A stretch of 64,000 nt of DNA from Carpediemonas membranifera (taxonomy: Eukaryota > Fornicata). Made by a program: the position numbers and the translations under genes. The DNA is taken from positions 434,001 through 498,000 of the forward strand of contig JAHDYR010000015.1 in assembly GCA_019828565.1 (NCBI GenBank), written 5' to 3'. Under the pieces are notes generated by a model, which saw only the letters and a list, made by a program, of their open reading frames with translations, did not search any database and had not been told where the DNA came from. This document shows positions 6,705-15,982 of the stretch, piece after piece (position 1 is the stretch's first letter; every line of letters starts with the position of its first letter).

Positions 6705-9467
6705 ATGTCGTTAACTGTTCAAATTCCTGAGCTTTCTCCTTCAAATCTAACACTAGAGACTCTTGAGGAGTTTGAGCGCCGAGCAACGATTTTTACTATA
6801 CAAAACCCAAGCATCCCACTGTCCGTCCTCATTGAGGAGTCATTTGCCCTCGAACTCAAGGCCGAAGGCATAGACACATCCGACAAGAACTACACTCTCA
6901 AGAACTTCACCGAATGGTGTCGCCAGCGGCTCCTTCCCCACTCCATCCTAGCACTCGTCGAAGAGCTCCAAGACCTTCGTTTCCCCATGGTGCCGAGCAC
7001 CGCACGCAACTTCGAAGCTGGCACGAGACTACAAGCGGCAGCATTCCGCAAGCGCATCGAGCTCTACTCCAAGACGCCAGACCCAGAAGGGTTCTTGGAC
7101 CCCATCGACGACAACCCCAATGCCGACGAACTGCTCGCAAGCTTTGATAAGCTGGCTGCACGGCTCTTCAGGGAGTCCCTGAACCCGACAGCATTCCGCA
7201 AGAAGGCACAGACCTTGCTTGCTCTCCACAACGTCAAGACCTTCGAGGACACCGTAGCGGTGGCTCTTAGGGCTGCTAGGGCGTATGACCATGATCAACC
7301 CCTCTCGCAAACCCCGGCCGGCGGACCCAAGGCCCCGGCCCAGGCCAGGAAGGCCCAGTACCGCCCGGACGCGGCCAAGCGCCCGCCGGCCGACGGACCC
7401 AAGAAGCCGTCGCGCCCCTGTCGTTTCTGTGGCGGTCCCCACATGGACTTCAGATGCGATAAGCACCCCCGCTACAGCGAGAACAACAACGCCGACAGCG
7501 CGTCGACTAACGAGAAGGGCGGGAAGGGTCCACTGACGACCCCCGCTACTGTAAAAGGCAAAACTTACTCGTTCGTTGTAGACACTGGTGCAAGCCGAAG
7601 CTTCATTAGTTCGAAGGCACTACGTACCCTACCCAAGGACACAGTGCAGACCTCTCTCGAGGAAAAGATCAAGGTCACGCTAGGAGACGGACGCTCCCTC
7701 GTGACAGATCAAGCAGTCACATTTAAGGCAGCATTCCCAGCACTAGGTGTCACACCGTTGGAGGTTACATGGAAGTACTACGTACTCCCCGGTGAGTTCT
7801 TCAAGGCTCTCATCGGGTGTGACTTGCTGAGGTCACTCGCACTCATTGGCGATGGCACACTCAACCTTAACCTGCACAAGCTCTCCTCAATTGAGGAGGA
7901 CGAGGACTGGCTGCCGTTCTACCATGAATATCTCACGGAGGACGCAAACATGGCGATAACCGACGACTACTGTGGTGTCCACGTCCCGGAGTCGAAGATC
8001 CGACCCGAGATTCTCGAGATAATCAACTCATTTGACGATATCTTCGAGGAAGAACTACCCAAGGAAGGGTCTCGACTGGAACCCATGTCGATTGAACTGA
8101 TAGACGAGCGAGCAATGGTACAATGCCGCGCTCGCAGACTCGACCCAGTGACCCAAGGCCTGGTGTCGACAGAGCTAGAACAACTCAGGCGAGACGGGAT
8201 AATCCAGGACTCGACTGGGCCGTACAGCTCGCCGATCGTAGTAGTCAGGCAGGGCCACAAAGGATCGACCAAGATCCGTCTTTGCATTGACTACAAGGAG
8301 TTAAACTCCAAGACAGTGAGGGATAACTTCCCCCTGCCTAACACGCGCGAGTTTGTAGACCGAGCATCAGGCTGCAAATACTTTGCAGGCCTAGACCTCA
8401 GACAAGGCTACTACCAGATGCGGATGCACGAGGAAGATATCCCCAAAACCGCTTTTGTCACTCCAGACGCATACTGCGAGTTCACCAGATGTCCATTCGG
8501 CCTGATGAACGCCCCGGCGAGATTCCAACGCGCCATGCAGAAGGCGTTCGCCGAGGTCCTCCACAAAGGGGTGGACATCTATCTTGACGACATCTTGATT
8601 TACGCCAAGACCGAGGCCCAGTTTCTCACCCTGATCAAAACCGTCTTCAGGATCTGTAGACATTATTCACTGCGCCTTAAAGGCCCGAAGTGCACGATAG
8701 GCTCAGCCCACGTCGAGGCCGTCGGGTATATTGTCTCGGAGAAGGGGAAACAACTTGCCCCAGAGAAGGTAGAGGCGGTAAACGCCATACCGCTCCCGTC
8801 CACCGCAAAGGAGCTTCAGAGGACACTGGGATCATTCAACTATGTCGCCCAGTTCGTCCCGGACTCATCACGAATCCTCAAACCTCTCAACGAGATGCTA
8901 ACGGCACAGGAGAACTCAAAGAACATAACTTGGAACCCCAAACAAGAAGAGGCGTTTACAACGTTCAAGGAGAGACTCAGCTCAGACACAGTCCTCCATT
9001 TCCCCGACTTCTCAAAGAAGTGGACCCTCGAGACGGACGCGTCGAACGACGGACTAGGGGGCATTCTGTTCCAAGAAGACGACTCCGGCAACCGAGAGAT
9101 CGTCTCGCTCTTCACAAAGTGTCATACGCCAACCCAGACTAGGTGGCCGACCTACGAACAAGAGCTTCATGCTATCATCTTTTGTCTCACGAGACCTGAC
9201 ATGGCTCAACTTTTCCGCCTCAAGGACAACATACAGATCCGCACCGACCACCAGAATCTGGTATATCTCATGCAGAGGAAGGAGCTTTCCAAGAAACTCC
9301 TCAGGTGGACGTCTGTCTTGTCGGACTACAACATTACGATCGAGCATATTGCTGGAGAGACAAACAAGATGGCAGACATGCTGTCGCGTATCCTTCCCCG
9401 AGGGGGACCTCGGGCCGCAGCTGAACCTGCTAGAGGCGGAGGACGCCGGCCCAGGGCTGACCCTTGA
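6705..9467 (+). CDS. Gyp-1 gag-protease-RT-RNase H polyprotein
   Basis: Ty3/gypsy polyprotein from the ATG at 6705 (920 residues). Gag spans about residues 1-230 with one CCHC zinc knuckle CRFCGGPHMDFRC near residue 238. The aspartic protease motif FVVDTGASRSFIS lies near 290. RT follows with IRLCIDYKELN, AGLDLRQGYYQM, CPFGLMNAPARFQR and the catalytic YLDDILIY near 625. RNase H begins near 775 (LETDASNDGLGG) and ends with HIAGETNKMADMLSR. After that the frame slips and terminates; integrase continues in another frame from about 9410. Gag and pol are one frame. Apart from that slip, catalytic residues are intact. Confidence 0.88.
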   Translation: MSLTVQIPELSPSNLTLETLEEFERRATIFTIQNPSIPLSVLIEESFALELKAEGIDTSDKNYTLKNFTEWCRQRLLPHSILALVEELQDLRFPMVPSTARNFEAGTRLQAAAFRKRIELYSKTPDPEGFLDPIDDNPNADELLASFDKLAARLFRESLNPTAFRKKAQTLLALHNVKTFEDTVAVALRAARAYDHDQPLSQTPAGGPKAPAQARKAQYRPDAAKRPPADGPKKPSRPCRFCGGPHMDFRCDKHPRYSENNNADSASTNEKGGKGPLTTPATVKGKTYSFVVDTGASRSFISSKALRTLPKDTVQTSLEEKIKVTLGDGRSLVTDQAVTFKAAFPALGVTPLEVTWKYYVLPGEFFKALIGCDLLRSLALIGDGTLNLNLHKLSSIEEDEDWLPFYHEYLTEDANMAITDDYCGVHVPESKIRPEILEIINSFDDIFEEELPKEGSRLEPMSIELIDERAMVQCRARRLDPVTQGLVSTELEQLRRDGIIQDSTGPYSSPIVVVRQGHKGSTKIRLCIDYKELNSKTVRDNFPLPNTREFVDRASGCKYFAGLDLRQGYYQMRMHEEDIPKTAFVTPDAYCEFTRCPFGLMNAPARFQRAMQKAFAEVLHKGVDIYLDDILIYAKTEAQFLTLIKTVFRICRHYSLRLKGPKCTIGSAHVEAVGYIVSEKGKQLAPEKVEAVNAIPLPSTAKELQRTLGSFNYVAQFVPDSSRILKPLNEMLTAQENSKNITWNPKQEEAFTTFKERLSSDTVLHFPDFSKKWTLETDASNDGLGGILFQEDDSGNREIVSLFTKCHTPTQTRWPTYEQELHAIIFCLTRPDMAQLFRLKDNIQIRTDHQNLVYLMQRKELSKKLLRWTSVLSDYNITIEHIAGETNKMADMLSRILPRGGPRAAAEPARGGGRRPRADP

Positions 9468-10202
9468 GTTGATCCAGGCTGCCCAGGCCATGGCACCTGA
9501 GTCAACTCGAGTCGGCTGGGAGAAACTAGAGGGAGTATCCATCGAAAACTCGATCTACTTCAAGGACGGAGTGCCGATTATCCCCAAGGGAGAGACACGC
9601 GACAAGGCCCTTCGGACCGCTCACCAATTTCATACGGGAGCAAATTCAACGTTCCAAGCACTCGCCACGTCTGCATTTTGGCCGGGGATGCTCTTGGACG
9701 TCAAAAAGCACATCAAGACGTGCCCCATTTGTCTGAAGACTCGCATCAAGGACTACTTTATCGCCCAAAAGGGCCAGACAAGACGCACCAGACCATGGGA
9801 GACAGTGGAAGTCGACACAATTGGCCCTCTCCCAACGGATTCGCTGGGCGCTCGCTACATCATTGTGGCTGTAGACATGTTTACAAGATACACCGAGCTC
9901 GTCGCAGTCGCATCGATCGACGCCGAGACCTCCGCCAGGGCCCTATGGGACCACGTTTTCACGCGACACGGGATACCGGCGGAGATTCTGTCCGACGGCG
10001 GCCCGGAGTACGCGAACTCGATAGTTGAACAACTCACAACGTCATTGAAAGTCGCACACCACTTCACCATCCCGTTTCATCCACAGAGCAATGGTCTCGT
10101 GGAGAGAAGGAATGCGGAGATTGGAAGACACCTACGGTGGCTTGTCCTGGCAATAGCCTACAAAGACCAGTGGTGCGGACTCCTACTGAGGTCTGCTGTG
10201 TA
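9410..10202 (+). pseudogene. Gyp-1 integrase, frameshifted and 3'-truncated
   Basis: Continuation of the Gyp-1 pol in a different frame. It shows the HHCC-type zinc region (TAHQFHTGANSTF ... CPICLKTR) and then the integrase core: VDTIGPLP (first D), LSDGGPEYANSI (second D) and PFHPQSNGLVERRN (E). Just after RWLVLAIAYKDQW the sequence jumps into DIRS-d at about 10203, so the C-terminal integrase part, any chromodomain and the 3' LTR are missing. It is therefore a fragment of an element that was probably functional. Confidence 0.8.
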
Positions 10203-11149
10203 GGGGTGGATGTCGACCCAGTTCTCCGTGGCAGAGGGGAGCGTGCGGAGCTTCAGGGTAGCCCGTCTTGCAGAGGTGGCGAAGAAGGAGAGCTTGCCTA
10301 CGATCTTCGCCCAGTCTTTCGCGCGGATGCGCTTCTTGACGAGTGCTTCTGATAGGGCCTCTGCGTACCTCTTGGCCTTGTCGGCGGGGAGACGGATGGT
10401 GTTGGACGTGGTGTTCAGGAGCAGGCCAAGGAATTCTATGCACTGGCACGGTGTTAAGATGCACTTCTCCAGCGACGGGATGAGGCCCAGTGCCTCCATC
10501 GTCTTGATGATCTTGGGTATTTCCTTGCTGAGGTGGTCTCTGCTGTCGGCTGACAGTAAGAAGTCGTCGAGGTAGACGTTGACGATTACCTTGTGGCGGA
10601 GGGCGATGACCTTTGCTACCTGGACCATAGCGGACTGGAAGAAATAAGGCGCGGCGGTCCAACCGAAGCCTAGCGTGCGGTATTGGAACGCCCGACCGTC
10701 GGGCAGAGCGATGCCCAGGAGCGGTTTGTCCGAGTCTCTGATGGCCAGCTGTGAGTAGCCGGATCTTAGGTCTATCTTGGCCATCCAGGCCTGGCTGGAG
10801 AGTGTGTTGATGGCACGACGTATGCCGAACAGACGGAAGGAGCGGCGTTCGCGTGTGACCGTGTTCAGCCGCCTCAGGTCGTGGATCACTCTTATGTCTT
10901 CCCCCTTGGGGACAGCAAACAGCGGGGCGCTGTGCTTGAGCTGACTGAGGGGCGTCGGCTCGATGATTCCTTGTTGTGTCATTGATTCGAGCTTCGGAAG
11001 TATCCTCGGGTCGATGGTCCTCTGTGGGGCTGCCGGTGGTGGAGGCGCTGTGATCTCGACGGGGATTCCGTCTCGTACCCGCGCTACTACTGCTGGAGCT
11101 ACCCTGAATTGTTCCCACACCCGCCATCGCGAATGGGTTGATGGGAATA
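10203..11149 (-). pseudogene. DIRS-d reverse transcriptase, 3'-truncated
   Basis: DIRS-type RT reading right to left. Blocks: RVWEQFRVAPAVVARVRDG, VPKGEDIRVIHDLRRLNT, RERRSFRLFGIRRAI, AKIDLRSGYSQLA, GFGWTAAPYFFQ and the catalytic NVYLDDFLL, then the thumb and the start of the connection (KDWAKIVGKLSFF). It ends at WVDIHPY, where it meets Gyp-1 near 10203; RNase H and recombinase are absent. No ATG precedes the conserved start. The frame overlaps the end of gag, so a frameshift or reinitiation mechanism would be needed. The catalytic site is intact. Confidence 0.8.
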
Positions 11150-11722
11150 TTAGGAGCGGGCCCGGCGGCCGACGCTGCTGGAGCCCTGCTCCTGAAAATT
11201 CCGACGCTTACGCTTGCCCTTAGTCTTGGCCTTAGCGAGGATCGTCTCGATCTCCATCTCAGACTTCGGGGGCGTGGCTCGCAGGGCTGCAGTGGCGTAG
11301 TCACAGACGTTGTCGTCGTAGTCGTCCTTGAGGAGAAGGACCTTGAACCGGCTCAGGAGACGGAGCAGTAGATCGTTCACGTCGAGTGAGTGCGGGTCCG
11401 CGGTCGTCAGGAGACGCATGATCTCGCGTAGGAACTTGGCTTCGTCGCGGGGCCCGTACCTCTTGGGGAGCTCCAAATCGAACAAGAAGGACGGAAAGCC
11501 TTGGAAGGTTCCCTGGGTTGCTTGCTCATCGGTTTCTAGCTCGTACTCTTCTTGTTCTACCTCCCTCTGGATGGATCTTTCCTCGATGTTCTCCATCTTC
11601 GTTTTCATGAACTCCAATGTGGCAGTTACGTTGTTGGTAAACTTTCGGAACTCTTCCTGGGATACAGGAGGTTCTGCGGACGTGCCCGATGTGCCTTCGG
11701 GCATTCGAAATTCTGATGCCAT
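11150..11722 (-). CDS. DIRS-d gag-like protein
   Basis: A 190-residue ORF from the ATG at 11722, just upstream of the DIRS-d RT. Residues about 20-60 are a predicted coiled coil (EEFRKFTNNVTATLEFMKTK and the following acidic stretch). The middle is helical (DEAKFLREIMRLLTTADPHS) and the C-terminus is Lys/Arg-rich (AKAKTKGKRKRRNFQEQ). It has the same layout as the DIRS-b and DIRS-e gag-like ORFs, with shared wording such as AKA(R/K)xKGKRK at the basic tail of DIRS-e. No zinc knuckle is present. The role is inferred from position. Confidence 0.68.
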   Translation of the reverse strand: MASEFRMPEGTSGTSAEPPVSQEEFRKFTNNVTATLEFMKTKMENIEERSIQREVEQEEYELETDEQATQGTFQGFPSFLFDLELPKRYGPRDEAKFLREIMRLLTTADPHSLDVNDLLLRLLSRFKVLLLKDDYDDNVCDYATAALRATPPKSEMEIETILAKAKTKGKRKRRNFQEQGSSSVGRRARS

Positions 11723-11800
11723 AAACTGCACGTTTCCGTGCGCCCTCTCGGGCGTCTCAGCACCCCGGGTGCCAATGGGCTCGAGTGGTGCTCCGGTCAG

Positions 11801-11845
11801 GCTAGCTGTCCTAGCCTCTAGACATACTTGCTCTACCCAACGGGG
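11801..11845 (-). repeat. DIRS repeat B, copy 2 (45 bp)
   Basis: Identical to 12102-12146. With repeat A (11943-12101 and 15625-15783) it gives, on the minus strand, the order A1 - ORFs - B1A2 - B2, the split-direct-repeat layout known from PAT and Ngaro-type elements. A 97-base stretch between A2 and B2 contains a 9-bp perfect inverted repeat (11850-11858 with 11878-11886). Confidence 0.7.
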
Positions 11846-11942
11846 GGGCGATCGTTTATTAAAGAAGAGAGCTAGTGTAAACGATCAGGGGACTCCGGCC
11901 AGCTTACCTACTGGGCGGATATACCGGTCTTGACCAGTATCG

Positions 11943-12101
11943 TGCCGTCGGATCTGGATGTTCCGAATTTTCTACCATTCTGCCCGCATAAACTGCGCGG
12001 CTCGCCTGGTCGGCGCATCACCATGCCGGAGCGAGGCGATCTCATTGCCCTCCGCTCACGGCCCGTTACCCGAGGTAACCTGTCAGCGCGATGTAACGCC
12101 A
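11943..12101 (-). repeat. DIRS-e repeat A, copy 2 (159 bp)
   Basis: Matches 15625-15783 over 159 bases with one mismatch. Copy 1 contains the start codon and first codons of the DIRS-e gag; copy 2 is the 3' duplicate and carries the same truncated gag start. It abuts repeat B copy 1 at 12102. Confidence 0.8.
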
Positions 12102-12146
12102 GCTAGCTGTCCTAGCCTCTAGACATACTTGCTCTACCCAACGGGG
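12102..12146 (-). repeat. DIRS-e repeat B, copy 1 (45 bp)
   Basis: Directly follows repeat A copy 2 and equals 11801-11845. It lies downstream of the recombinase stop, as expected for B1 of a split-direct-repeat element. The 177 bases between it and the recombinase stop show no gene. Confidence 0.7.
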
Positions 12147-12323
12147 ATATCCCACCGGCAACGAGCATAGTGGAATGGCTTGCAGGCACGCTTGCGAGCC
12201 CAAACCGACCGTCTCCTCGAGAGACCGCGTCAAAGAATGTCTGTTGTGGCTTACATCTGCCGTTGTAACGCGTGTCAGCCCCACCCTACCTAGCTCTCCC
12301 AGCCACTAGCTCCCGTCAGAGAT

Positions 12324-13238
12324 TTAAAGTGGTGGTTGGAGAAGGATGGAGGCCAGGTGTCCCTGGACCCCCGGGTGTGTGCGGACCCCGTTGCCCATAT
12401 ATCTCAGCATGCTTTTCGTGGAGGCCCACGTCCCCATGGACAGGAGGACTTCGGTACTCGTGTGGGCTACCGCCAACTCCGTGGTGGCGCCCTTGCGGAA
12501 TGAGTGCCACGAAATGTCGGTGCCGTACGCCTGGTGGATCCAGTGGCGGAGGGTTGACGCCGGTAGCGGATTCGATAGTGAAATACCACCGGTTGAGGTG
12601 ATCGCCCGCCAGATGAGGTCGTCGTCGCGGCGCGTTGCCGTGGGGACCCATGCCTTCAGGGCCCTTGCTGGGTTAAAGCGGGCCCACGATTGGTTTGGTA
12701 CCAGCTTGCGGACGCCTGTGGCAGTCTTAGTTCTCGCGAACAGAAGGAGGGCATTGCCATCAGCGTCGAACTCGACGTCTCTTCGTCTGAGCCCAAAGAT
12801 CTCTGCGCCTCTACTCACGGTGATAAAGCAGAGAGCAGAAAAGAGGGCGGCCTGGAAGGCTTGGGGTGACTTCCGACGTCGTCTGTCTATGACCCTGCGG
12901 ACTCTCGCGGACGTGACAGGCTTCGCACCCCCGGTCAGGCCTTCTACAGAGGCGACGTTCCGGGCGGCGGCGATTATCTGCTTGGCAGCGGTCGGGGGGC
13001 GCCAGTCAGACACGAGTGGGGCGGCCTCGCAAATCCAGTAGCCTTTCCTGTGTATCGACTGTGGGCCCGACGTGGTACCCTCGGTCAGAAGGAACTCTTT
13101 GAGCTGTTGCGCGTGTGAGTGGCTCGCGTTGCGGGATTGGAGGAATTTGGCGACCCAGCCCGCTGCTGTGCGGCGCGACGATTCGTTTCTGAAATGTGAT
13201 AGTCGGTCGTCAGCGAGGAGGGCTTGGAACGGGTCCTC
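12324..13238 (-). CDS. DIRS-e tyrosine recombinase
   Basis: About 300 residues, homologous to the DIRS-c recombinase. In order: EDPFQALLADDRLSHFRNES, AGWVAKFLQSRN, RKGYWICEAAPLVSDW, the catalytic arginine in TVSRGAEIFGLRRRDV, the HxxR box HSFRKGATTELAVAH, and the tyrosine in KSMLRYMGNGV. There is no ATG at the domain start. The first 150 or so bases overlap the RT ORF end (stop at 13085) in another frame, so translation probably needs a frameshift or internal start. The frame is unbroken to its stop at 12324 and catalytic residues are all present; this could be an active recombinase. Confidence 0.82.
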   Translation of the reverse strand, partial: EDPFQALLADDRLSHFRNESSRRTAAGWVAKFLQSRNASHSHAQQLKEFLLTEGTTSGPQSIHRKGYWICEAAPLVSDWRPPTAAKQIIAAARNVASVEGLTGGAKPVTSARVRRVIDRRRRKSPQAFQAALFSALCFITVSRGAEIFGLRRRDVEFDADGNALLLFARTKTATGVRKLVPNQSWARFNPARALKAWVPTATRRDDDLIWRAITSTGGISLSNPLPASTLRHWIHQAYGTDISWHSFRKGATTELAVAHTSTEVLLSMGTWASTKSMLRYMGNGVRTHPGVQGHLASILLQPPL

Positions 13239-15103
13239 AGGATAAGCGCCACGAAGCGGATCTTGCCCTTGTCTGTCGCTGTCCAGGCTAGCTCGGACTG
13301 CAGGAGGTGTTTCGCCTGGACTCTGAGGTACAACTTGAGGGGTGTCAAACGTTTGATGGCTCGGACCTCGGGCGAGTTGAGGTCCGGGCACAGGACTATC
13401 GCCGCTGATCTCCAGTGTCGAGGGTTCCCAGTCTGGGTCGAGGCGCGTATTGTCTGGAGGCGACGACACGTCACTCCAAGAAGGGCTATAGGAGGAGCTA
13501 TATAAATCCTGACTCCCCTCCAGTCCATCTGGAAGCCGTTGTCGTGGATTGACCAGGCTATTTCTGCAAAGCCTGGTAAGGCCAGAACCTTGTCGGGGCG
13601 TGCTGTGACGTCGATCTCGACCGGCCCCCACTTGCGCATGATGGTTTCCAAGACTTCTCGGGGTGACGACCAGTCGAGCTTGGCGAACCTGGAGAGCCTG
13701 TCCGCCTGGACATTCAGGTGTCCGGCAATATGGAAGCAGTGGACGTCGAGGCGCTTGGTTTCTGCCGTGTTGTAGATGTCCTGTAGGATCTGGTGTGCGG
13801 CTGGGGGGAGGTTCGGCGATCCCCGTCTGTTTACCCAGCTGATGGCAGCTGAGTTGTCGGCAAAGACTGTGAGAGAGGAGCGTGACTCCTGCTGGGGCAC
13901 GAGATTGATCGCCTGAGCGATCGCGAAGAGCTCCTTGACGCCAATGTGTTCCCCCTTGAGATGAGGGGGGAAGGCACCCTGTGATGCCGCTCCCTTCTCC
14001 CCATTGAACAGGCATGCTCCCCAGCCGGACGTTGATGCGTCTGAGGTGACAGAAATCTGGAGCGTATCGCGTATTTCCCAGTCCGCTCTTGCTTCGGCGA
14101 ACCTCTTGGGTGGGCGATCGCGGAGGAGGACTTGCCACGCCGCCAGCTGCCTGCGGATTTGGCTGGAGAGGTGGACGGTCTCCGTTGTAGGGGTGGCCTG
14201 CAGTGGTCTGAGTGCGAGGCGGGCGAACTGTGTGGTCCCTGCGAAGAATGACAGACGGCCTAGGAGCTTCTGCCAGTCTGAAGCTGTGATGGACCCGACC
14301 CGGAGGGCCTTGGCGATCGTGGCCGTGTAGGTCTCGGCCTTGTCTTTTGAGATTCTTAGGGACTCGCTTGCGGTGTCTATGTGGACACCTAAGTAGTCTA
14401 CCTGCTGGGTCGGCGTGAGGACGCACTTGTTGAGGCCCGGTATCGCCCCCAGCGATAGCATGAGGTCGATGATCTGCGGGGTGACCGAAGCTAGGTACGA
14501 TGGGGAGGCATGGGTCACTAAGAAGTCGTCGAGATAGACCGCGATGGTCACCCCGAACCTGTGTGCGATGATCTTTGCAAGCTGTATGGTCGTGCTCTGG
14601 AACACGTACGGCGCCGCTGTCCATCCGAAGCCGAGTGTGTTGTACCTGAATGCGCGGCCGTCCGGTAGGACCACGCCTAGGAGGGGGGAGTCTCGCGAGG
14701 CGACGCCAAGTTGGTGGTATCCCGATGCTAGGTCTATCTTGATCATGTAGTCGTTCTTGTGCAGATTGCGGACCGCCCGTCTGATGCCGAACAGACGAAA
14801 CACCCTCAGCTCTGCTGTCAACTCGTTCAGGGCTCGGAGGTCGTGCACGGGGCGGACATCGTCTTTGCCCTTCGACACCGCGAACAGGGGTGCGCTGTGA
14901 CGCAGTTCGTCTATCGGGCACGGGGAGAGGACGCCCTTGGCGACTAGCTCTTCGATCTTCGGGAGTAGGCGGGGGTCCACTCGCCTTTGCGGTTCTGGTG
15001 GAGGGGGCGCAGAGGTGAGGTGGATAGGGACGCCATCCCGCAGCCAGCTTACTACCTCGGGGGAGGCACCGAGTCTTGCCCACACCGGCCACTTTTTGTT
15101 CAT
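13085..15103 (-). CDS. DIRS-e reverse transcriptase / RNase H
   Basis: 672 residues from the ATG at 15103 (MNKKWPVWARLGASPEVV). RT: VSKGKDDVRPVHDLRALNEL, LRVFRLFGIRRAVRNL, IKIDLASGYHQLG, GFGWTAAPYVFQ and the catalytic AVYLDDFLV. RNase H: SVTSDASTSGWGACLF, TVFADNSAAISWVN and FHIAGHLNVQADRLSR. The C-terminal tail of about 150 residues has no known domain but is conserved in DIRS-c. The ORF is intact. DIRS-f carries a close relative with a destroyed catalytic site. Confidence 0.9.
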   Translation of the reverse strand: MNKKWPVWARLGASPEVVSWLRDGVPIHLTSAPPPPEPQRRVDPRLLPKIEELVAKGVLSPCPIDELRHSAPLFAVSKGKDDVRPVHDLRALNELTAELRVFRLFGIRRAVRNLHKNDYMIKIDLASGYHQLGVASRDSPLLGVVLPDGRAFRYNTLGFGWTAAPYVFQSTTIQLAKIIAHRFGVTIAVYLDDFLVTHASPSYLASVTPQIIDLMLSLGAIPGLNKCVLTPTQQVDYLGVHIDTASESLRISKDKAETYTATIAKALRVGSITASDWQKLLGRLSFFAGTTQFARLALRPLQATPTTETVHLSSQIRRQLAAWQVLLRDRPPKRFAEARADWEIRDTLQISVTSDASTSGWGACLFNGEKGAASQGAFPPHLKGEHIGVKELFAIAQAINLVPQQESRSSLTVFADNSAAISWVNRRGSPNLPPAAHQILQDIYNTAETKRLDVHCFHIAGHLNVQADRLSRFAKLDWSSPREVLETIMRKWGPVEIDVTARPDKVLALPGFAEIAWSIHDNGFQMDWRGVRIYIAPPIALLGVTCRRLQTIRASTQTGNPRHWRSAAIVLCPDLNSPEVRAIKRLTPLKLYLRVQAKHLLQSELAWTATDKGKIRFVALILRTRSKPSSLTTDYHISETNRRAAQQRAGSPNSSNPATRATHTRNSSKSSF

Positions 15104-15132
15104 TGACGGGAACTGAACATCTGTGGCAAGGG

Positions 15133-15660
15133 CTACTTCTTGTGCTTCTTGTGAAACCCCCCTTTGTTCGGGGGCTGGTCCTTTCTCTTACCCTTGGCTC
15201 TGGCTTTGGCTGCGCAGTAGGAGATGGCACGGGGGGGTTTGGTCTGGGACGTGTTGAACAAGTCGAGAAACAGTTCGCAGGTTGCGTCCGACCAGTTGTC
15301 GTCCTTGAGGTCCAGAAGGGTACGGCGTGCTTGGAGTTCCACCAGGAGTCTTGCTTTGAGCGGCTCGTCGTCGAGGGCGTTGACGATCACCATCACGCGG
15401 CGAAGCCACTTTGCTTCCGCCTTAAGTGGTCTCTTTGTCGGAAGCTCGCCGTATGCATCCATCTCTGCCAGTGTTTGGTCAATATCCGCTTCATCTTGTT
15501 CAGGGAAGAAATCAATTTGGGATTCCTTCGGCGGCTCGGTCTCGGGCGGCGGAGGAGGCGGATTAAGCTTTGCAAGCTGTTGCGAGATGGTAGCGATTGA
15601 GGCTTCTAGGTTATTGAGCCTCGTTGCCGTCGGATCTGGATGTTCCGAATTTTCTACCAT
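15133..15660 (-). CDS. DIRS-e gag-like protein
   Basis: 175 residues from the ATG at 15660. The first codons lie inside repeat A1, so the start is duplicated in A2. The N-terminus has a predicted coiled coil (LNNLEASIATISQQLAKL), followed by a proline/acidic linker, a helical middle (AKWLRRVMVIVNALDDEPLK) and a basic tail (AKARAKGKRKDQPPNKGG). The plan and the basic tail match the gag-like ORF of DIRS-d. RT starts 30 bases downstream in another frame. The role as RNA-binding capsid-like protein is inferred. Confidence 0.72.
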   Translation of the reverse strand: MVENSEHPDPTATRLNNLEASIATISQQLAKLNPPPPPPETEPPKESQIDFFPEQDEADIDQTLAEMDAYGELPTKRPLKAEAKWLRRVMVIVNALDDEPLKARLLVELQARRTLLDLKDDNWSDATCELFLDLFNTSQTKPPRAISYCAAKARAKGKRKDQPPNKGGFHKKHKK

Positions 15661-15783
15661 TCTGCCCGCATAAACTGCGCGGCTCGCCTGGTCGGCGCAT
15701 CACCATGCCGGAGCGAGGCGATCTCATTGCCCTCCGCTCACGGCCCGTTACCCGAGGTTACCTGTCAGCGCGATGTAACGCCA
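15625..15783 (-). repeat. DIRS-e repeat A, copy 1 (159 bp, 5' end)
   Basis: The left partner of 11943-12101. It forms the 5' end of DIRS-e and includes the gag start codon. The boundary at 15783/15784 is where the two copies diverge. Confidence 0.8.
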
Positions 15784-15982
15784 CGCTACGGAGAAGCACA
15801 CGGAGGGCTCGTTCGACGTCGTGGTCGCTCGTGGGCACGCTCGGGGTGGTGTGGGGGCGATACGAGGCGTTGGGCCTAAAAGTGCGCGTTGCAGATTTTC
15901 GGCACTTCGACACCGAATGCGGGAATTTCGCTGAGAAAGCAACGAATACGGAAAGTAGCGCTGAAAAAGAAATCAATATCAA
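15784..15982 (-). other. RLE-1 3' untranslated region
   Basis: About 200 bases between the RLE-1 stop (15983) and the DIRS-e end. There is no ORF and no poly-A tract. The true 3' end of RLE-1 is not visible because DIRS-e begins here. Confidence 0.5.

Larger units (their letters stand above)
13239..15783 (-). mobile_element. DIRS-e element, 5' part (whole element 11801-15783)
   Basis: DIRS-e runs right to left from repeat A1 (15783) through gag, RT/RNase H and recombinase to B1A2 (12146-11943) and B2 (11801). All three ORFs are open, and the A repeats differ at one base of 159, so it looks young. It lies just downstream of the RLE-1 3' untranslated region, into which it may have inserted. 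Confidence 0.7.
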
